From SB25 sp050180705 (GTDB lineage: Bacteria > Bacteroidota > Bacteroidia > Bacteroidales > Tenuifilaceae), in the NCBI GenBank assembly GCA_050180705.1, contig JBFXDX010000014.1:1-64000 (forward strand): 64,000 nt of DNA, read 5' to 3'. The notes under the pieces were generated by a model. It was not told the DNA's origin. It made no database searches and saw nothing but the letters and a program-made list of their open reading frames with translations. Positions 62,721 to 64,000 of the stretch are shown one piece after another. A program made the translations under genes and the position numbers. Every line of letters begins with the position of its first letter. The first letter of the stretch is position 1.

Positions 62721-63513
62721 CCAAACGGTAGCCTACATTAAGGAAAAGGTAACCATTACTCCTGAGGTTGGAATTATTTTAGGCACTGGGCTCGGTGGAT
62801 TAGTTAGAGAAATTGAAAATCAGGAAATTATTGAATACAAAAATATTCCCAATTTTCCAGTATCGACAGTAGAAGGACACTCTGGTCGCTTAATCTTTGG
62901 TTTACTTGGCGGAAAAAAGGCTGTTGCCATGCAAGGCCGTTTCCACTACTACGAAGGTTATGATATGAAACAGGTTACTTTCCCTGTTAGAGTGATGAAA
63001 TTCTTAGGCATTAAGAAACTCTTTGTTTCGAACGCTAGCGGTGGAGTAAACCCCGATTTCGAAATTGGAGATTTGATGATTATTAACGACCACATCAATC
63101 TAATGCCAAATCCTTTACTTGGTCCAAACATTGCTGAACTAGGTCCAAGATTCCCTGATATGCACAGAACATACGAACCATCGCTTATGGCGTTGGCAAA
63201 AGAGGTTGCTGCATCAAACGGGATAAAACTACAGGAAGGTTGCTATGTTGGTACTACAGGTCCAACTTTCGAAACACCTAAAGAGTACTACTATTTTAGA
63301 GTTATCGGAGGCGATGCTGTAGGTATGTCTACGGTTCCTGAGGTTATTGTTGCCCATCACATGGATATTCCCATTTTTGCAATTTCAATCATTACCGACT
63401 TGGGTGTACCCGGCAAAATTGTAGAAGTATCGCACGAGGAAGTTCAGATTGTTGGAGCAAAAGCCGAACAAAAAATGACTCTTATTATGAAGCAAATGCT
63501 TACTAAGCTATAA
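62704..63513 (+). CDS. Purine-nucleoside phosphorylase
   Basis: 269 residues of the trimeric PNP family: VGIILGTGLGGLVREI, GHSGRLIFG, QGRFHYYEGY, VSNASGGVNP and GMSTVPEVIVAHHM. It splits inosine and guanosine (and deoxy forms) with phosphate. The start overlaps lpxK by 17 nt, so the two are translationally coupled. Confidence 0.95.
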   Translation: MLEKINQTVAYIKEKVTITPEVGIILGTGLGGLVREIENQEIIEYKNIPNFPVSTVEGHSGRLIFGLLGGKKAVAMQGRFHYYEGYDMKQVTFPVRVMKFLGIKKLFVSNASGGVNPDFEIGDLMIINDHINLMPNPLLGPNIAELGPRFPDMHRTYEPSLMALAKEVAASNGIKLQEGCYVGTTGPTFETPKEYYYFRVIGGDAVGMSTVPEVIVAHHMDIPIFAISIITDLGVPGKIVEVSHEEVQIVGAKAEQKMTLIMKQMLTKL

Positions 63514-63545
63514 AGCAAAGCCCTTCATTTAAAATATAAAAAAGA

Positions 63546-63564
63546 TTCCGGGTTAAGCCCGGAA
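63546..63564. terminator. Bidirectional terminator between convergent genes
   Basis: TTCCGGG pairs with CCCGGAA around TTAAG, flanked by A6 upstream and T5 downstream, so it serves both strands. Confidence 0.85.
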
Positions 63565-63571
63565 TTTTTAT

Positions 63572-64000
63572 TTAGTGACAGTGGGTTTCACCCTGAATAA
63601 TCTCCTTTAAAGTTTTTGCTAAATCTTGTGGATTCAGCTTGTCGGCATCCACAATCACCTGAGCCTTTTCGTAGAATTTTCTTCGTTCATCAAGAACTCT
63701 GATAATATAATCGCTCAGTTCTTCATTTGTTTTTCCAAATAGCAAAGGCCGATTGGCATTAGAATCGATTGAACGGGCTACAAGAGTGGCAACTTCCATT
63801 CTAAGGTAAATTGTCATACCGTTATTATTCATAAAATCAATACTATTGTAGAAACACGAAGTTCCTCCGCCCGAAGAAATTACAAAATCGCCATCGAATG
63901 CAGAAACTTCCTTCAAAGCTTCACTCTCTACAATCCGAAAATACTCTTCACCTTGAATCTCGAAGATTTGCTTAATCTCTCGCTTATGCTTTGTCTCGAT
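63572..64000 (-). CDS. aroK: Shikimate kinase, 5' part outside the window
   Basis: The frame stays open through 64000, so the N-terminus and P-loop are missing; 142 codons are seen. Visible motifs: FEIQGEEYFRIVESEALKEV, VISSGGGTSCF (substrate loop) and RPLL lid-region. It phosphorylates shikimate in the aromatic amino-acid pathway. The end is GETHCH followed by the shared terminator. Confidence 0.9.
   Translation of the reverse strand: METKHKREIKQIFEIQGEEYFRIVESEALKEVSAFDGDFVISSGGGTSCFYNSIDFMNNNGMTIYLRMEVATLVARSIDSNANRPLLFGKTNEELSDYIIRVLDERRKFYEKAQVIVDADKLNPQDLAKTLKEIIQGETHCH

Overview
The window is from the chromosome of a member of the Bacteroidota, probably near the Bacteroidales/Marinilabiliales. 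The evidence is: AT-rich DNA; promoters with the TAnnTTTG -7 box peculiar to the phylum; a SusC/SusD pair; the type IX secretion genes porW and porX; an S46 dipeptidyl peptidase; a GIN-domain (DUF2807) protein; and ribosomal protein S16 with an acidic tail. The genus cannot be named from the sequence. No rRNA, tRNA, insertion sequence or prophage was seen. Layout, left to right. (1) 1-4510 is a very large CRISPR array. It has 51 intact, identical-looking 46-nt repeats and uniform 30-nt spacers, is broken by a 100-N assembly gap, and ends in three decayed repeats that carry nested palindromic insertions. The repeat resembles those of Bacteroidota type II-C (Cas9) systems; the cas genes lie outside the window. 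Each repeat also contains a Bacteroidota-type promoter reading on the minus strand. (2) 4722-13707 holds an exported DUF4421-like protein, greA with an HIT-family gene, a pair of small envelope proteins of opposite charge, an LtaS-like phosphoglycerol transferase, a TPR hybrid histidine kinase and a coiled-coil lipoprotein. (3) 13899-19872 is the run porW, porX, tsaE, alanine dehydrogenase. (4) 19898-25756 contains a TonB-like protein, rpsP-rimM, a thioesterase, a membrane-anchored nucleotide-sugar dehydratase, a GIN-domain protein and a Sua5-like protein. (5) 25758-31167 is a minus-strand surface-glycan cluster with two CDP-glycerol glycerophosphotransferase-like proteins, two LicC/RmlA-type nucleotidyltransferases and a family 2 glycosyltransferase, with dapD at its upstream end. 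(6) 31350-36415 has an S9 peptidase, two exported proteins and a threonine dehydratase-like enzyme. (7) 36401-42636 is a minus-strand run of EEP hydrolase, two rhomboids, mutL and a small membrane protein, then a rhodanese-like protein and an AlkA-like glycosylase.

(8) 43371-56369 is the main accessory locus: a membrane-bound AraC-type regulator, an unrecognised one-pass membrane protein, SusC, SusD, a Calx-beta lipoprotein, a zincin metalloprotease and an S46 peptidase. The gene content points to capture and cleavage of protein or peptides rather than glycans. (9) 56497-64000 is mostly housekeeping: upp, folK, sppA, lpxK, purine nucleoside phosphorylase and a truncated shikimate kinase, with a few small unknown proteins.

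How the parts connect: tsaE and the sua5-like gene both serve t6A tRNA modification. porW and porX belong to type IX secretion. The glycan cluster, the LtaS-like enzyme, the dehydratase and lpxK all build the cell envelope. The SusCD locus and the S9 enzyme handle proteins or peptides. The signals most worth a second look are the decayed CRISPR end, the repeat-borne promoters, a terminator-like hairpin between the greA promoter and greA, RNA structures inside the peptidase operon, and the unknown gene at 44643.
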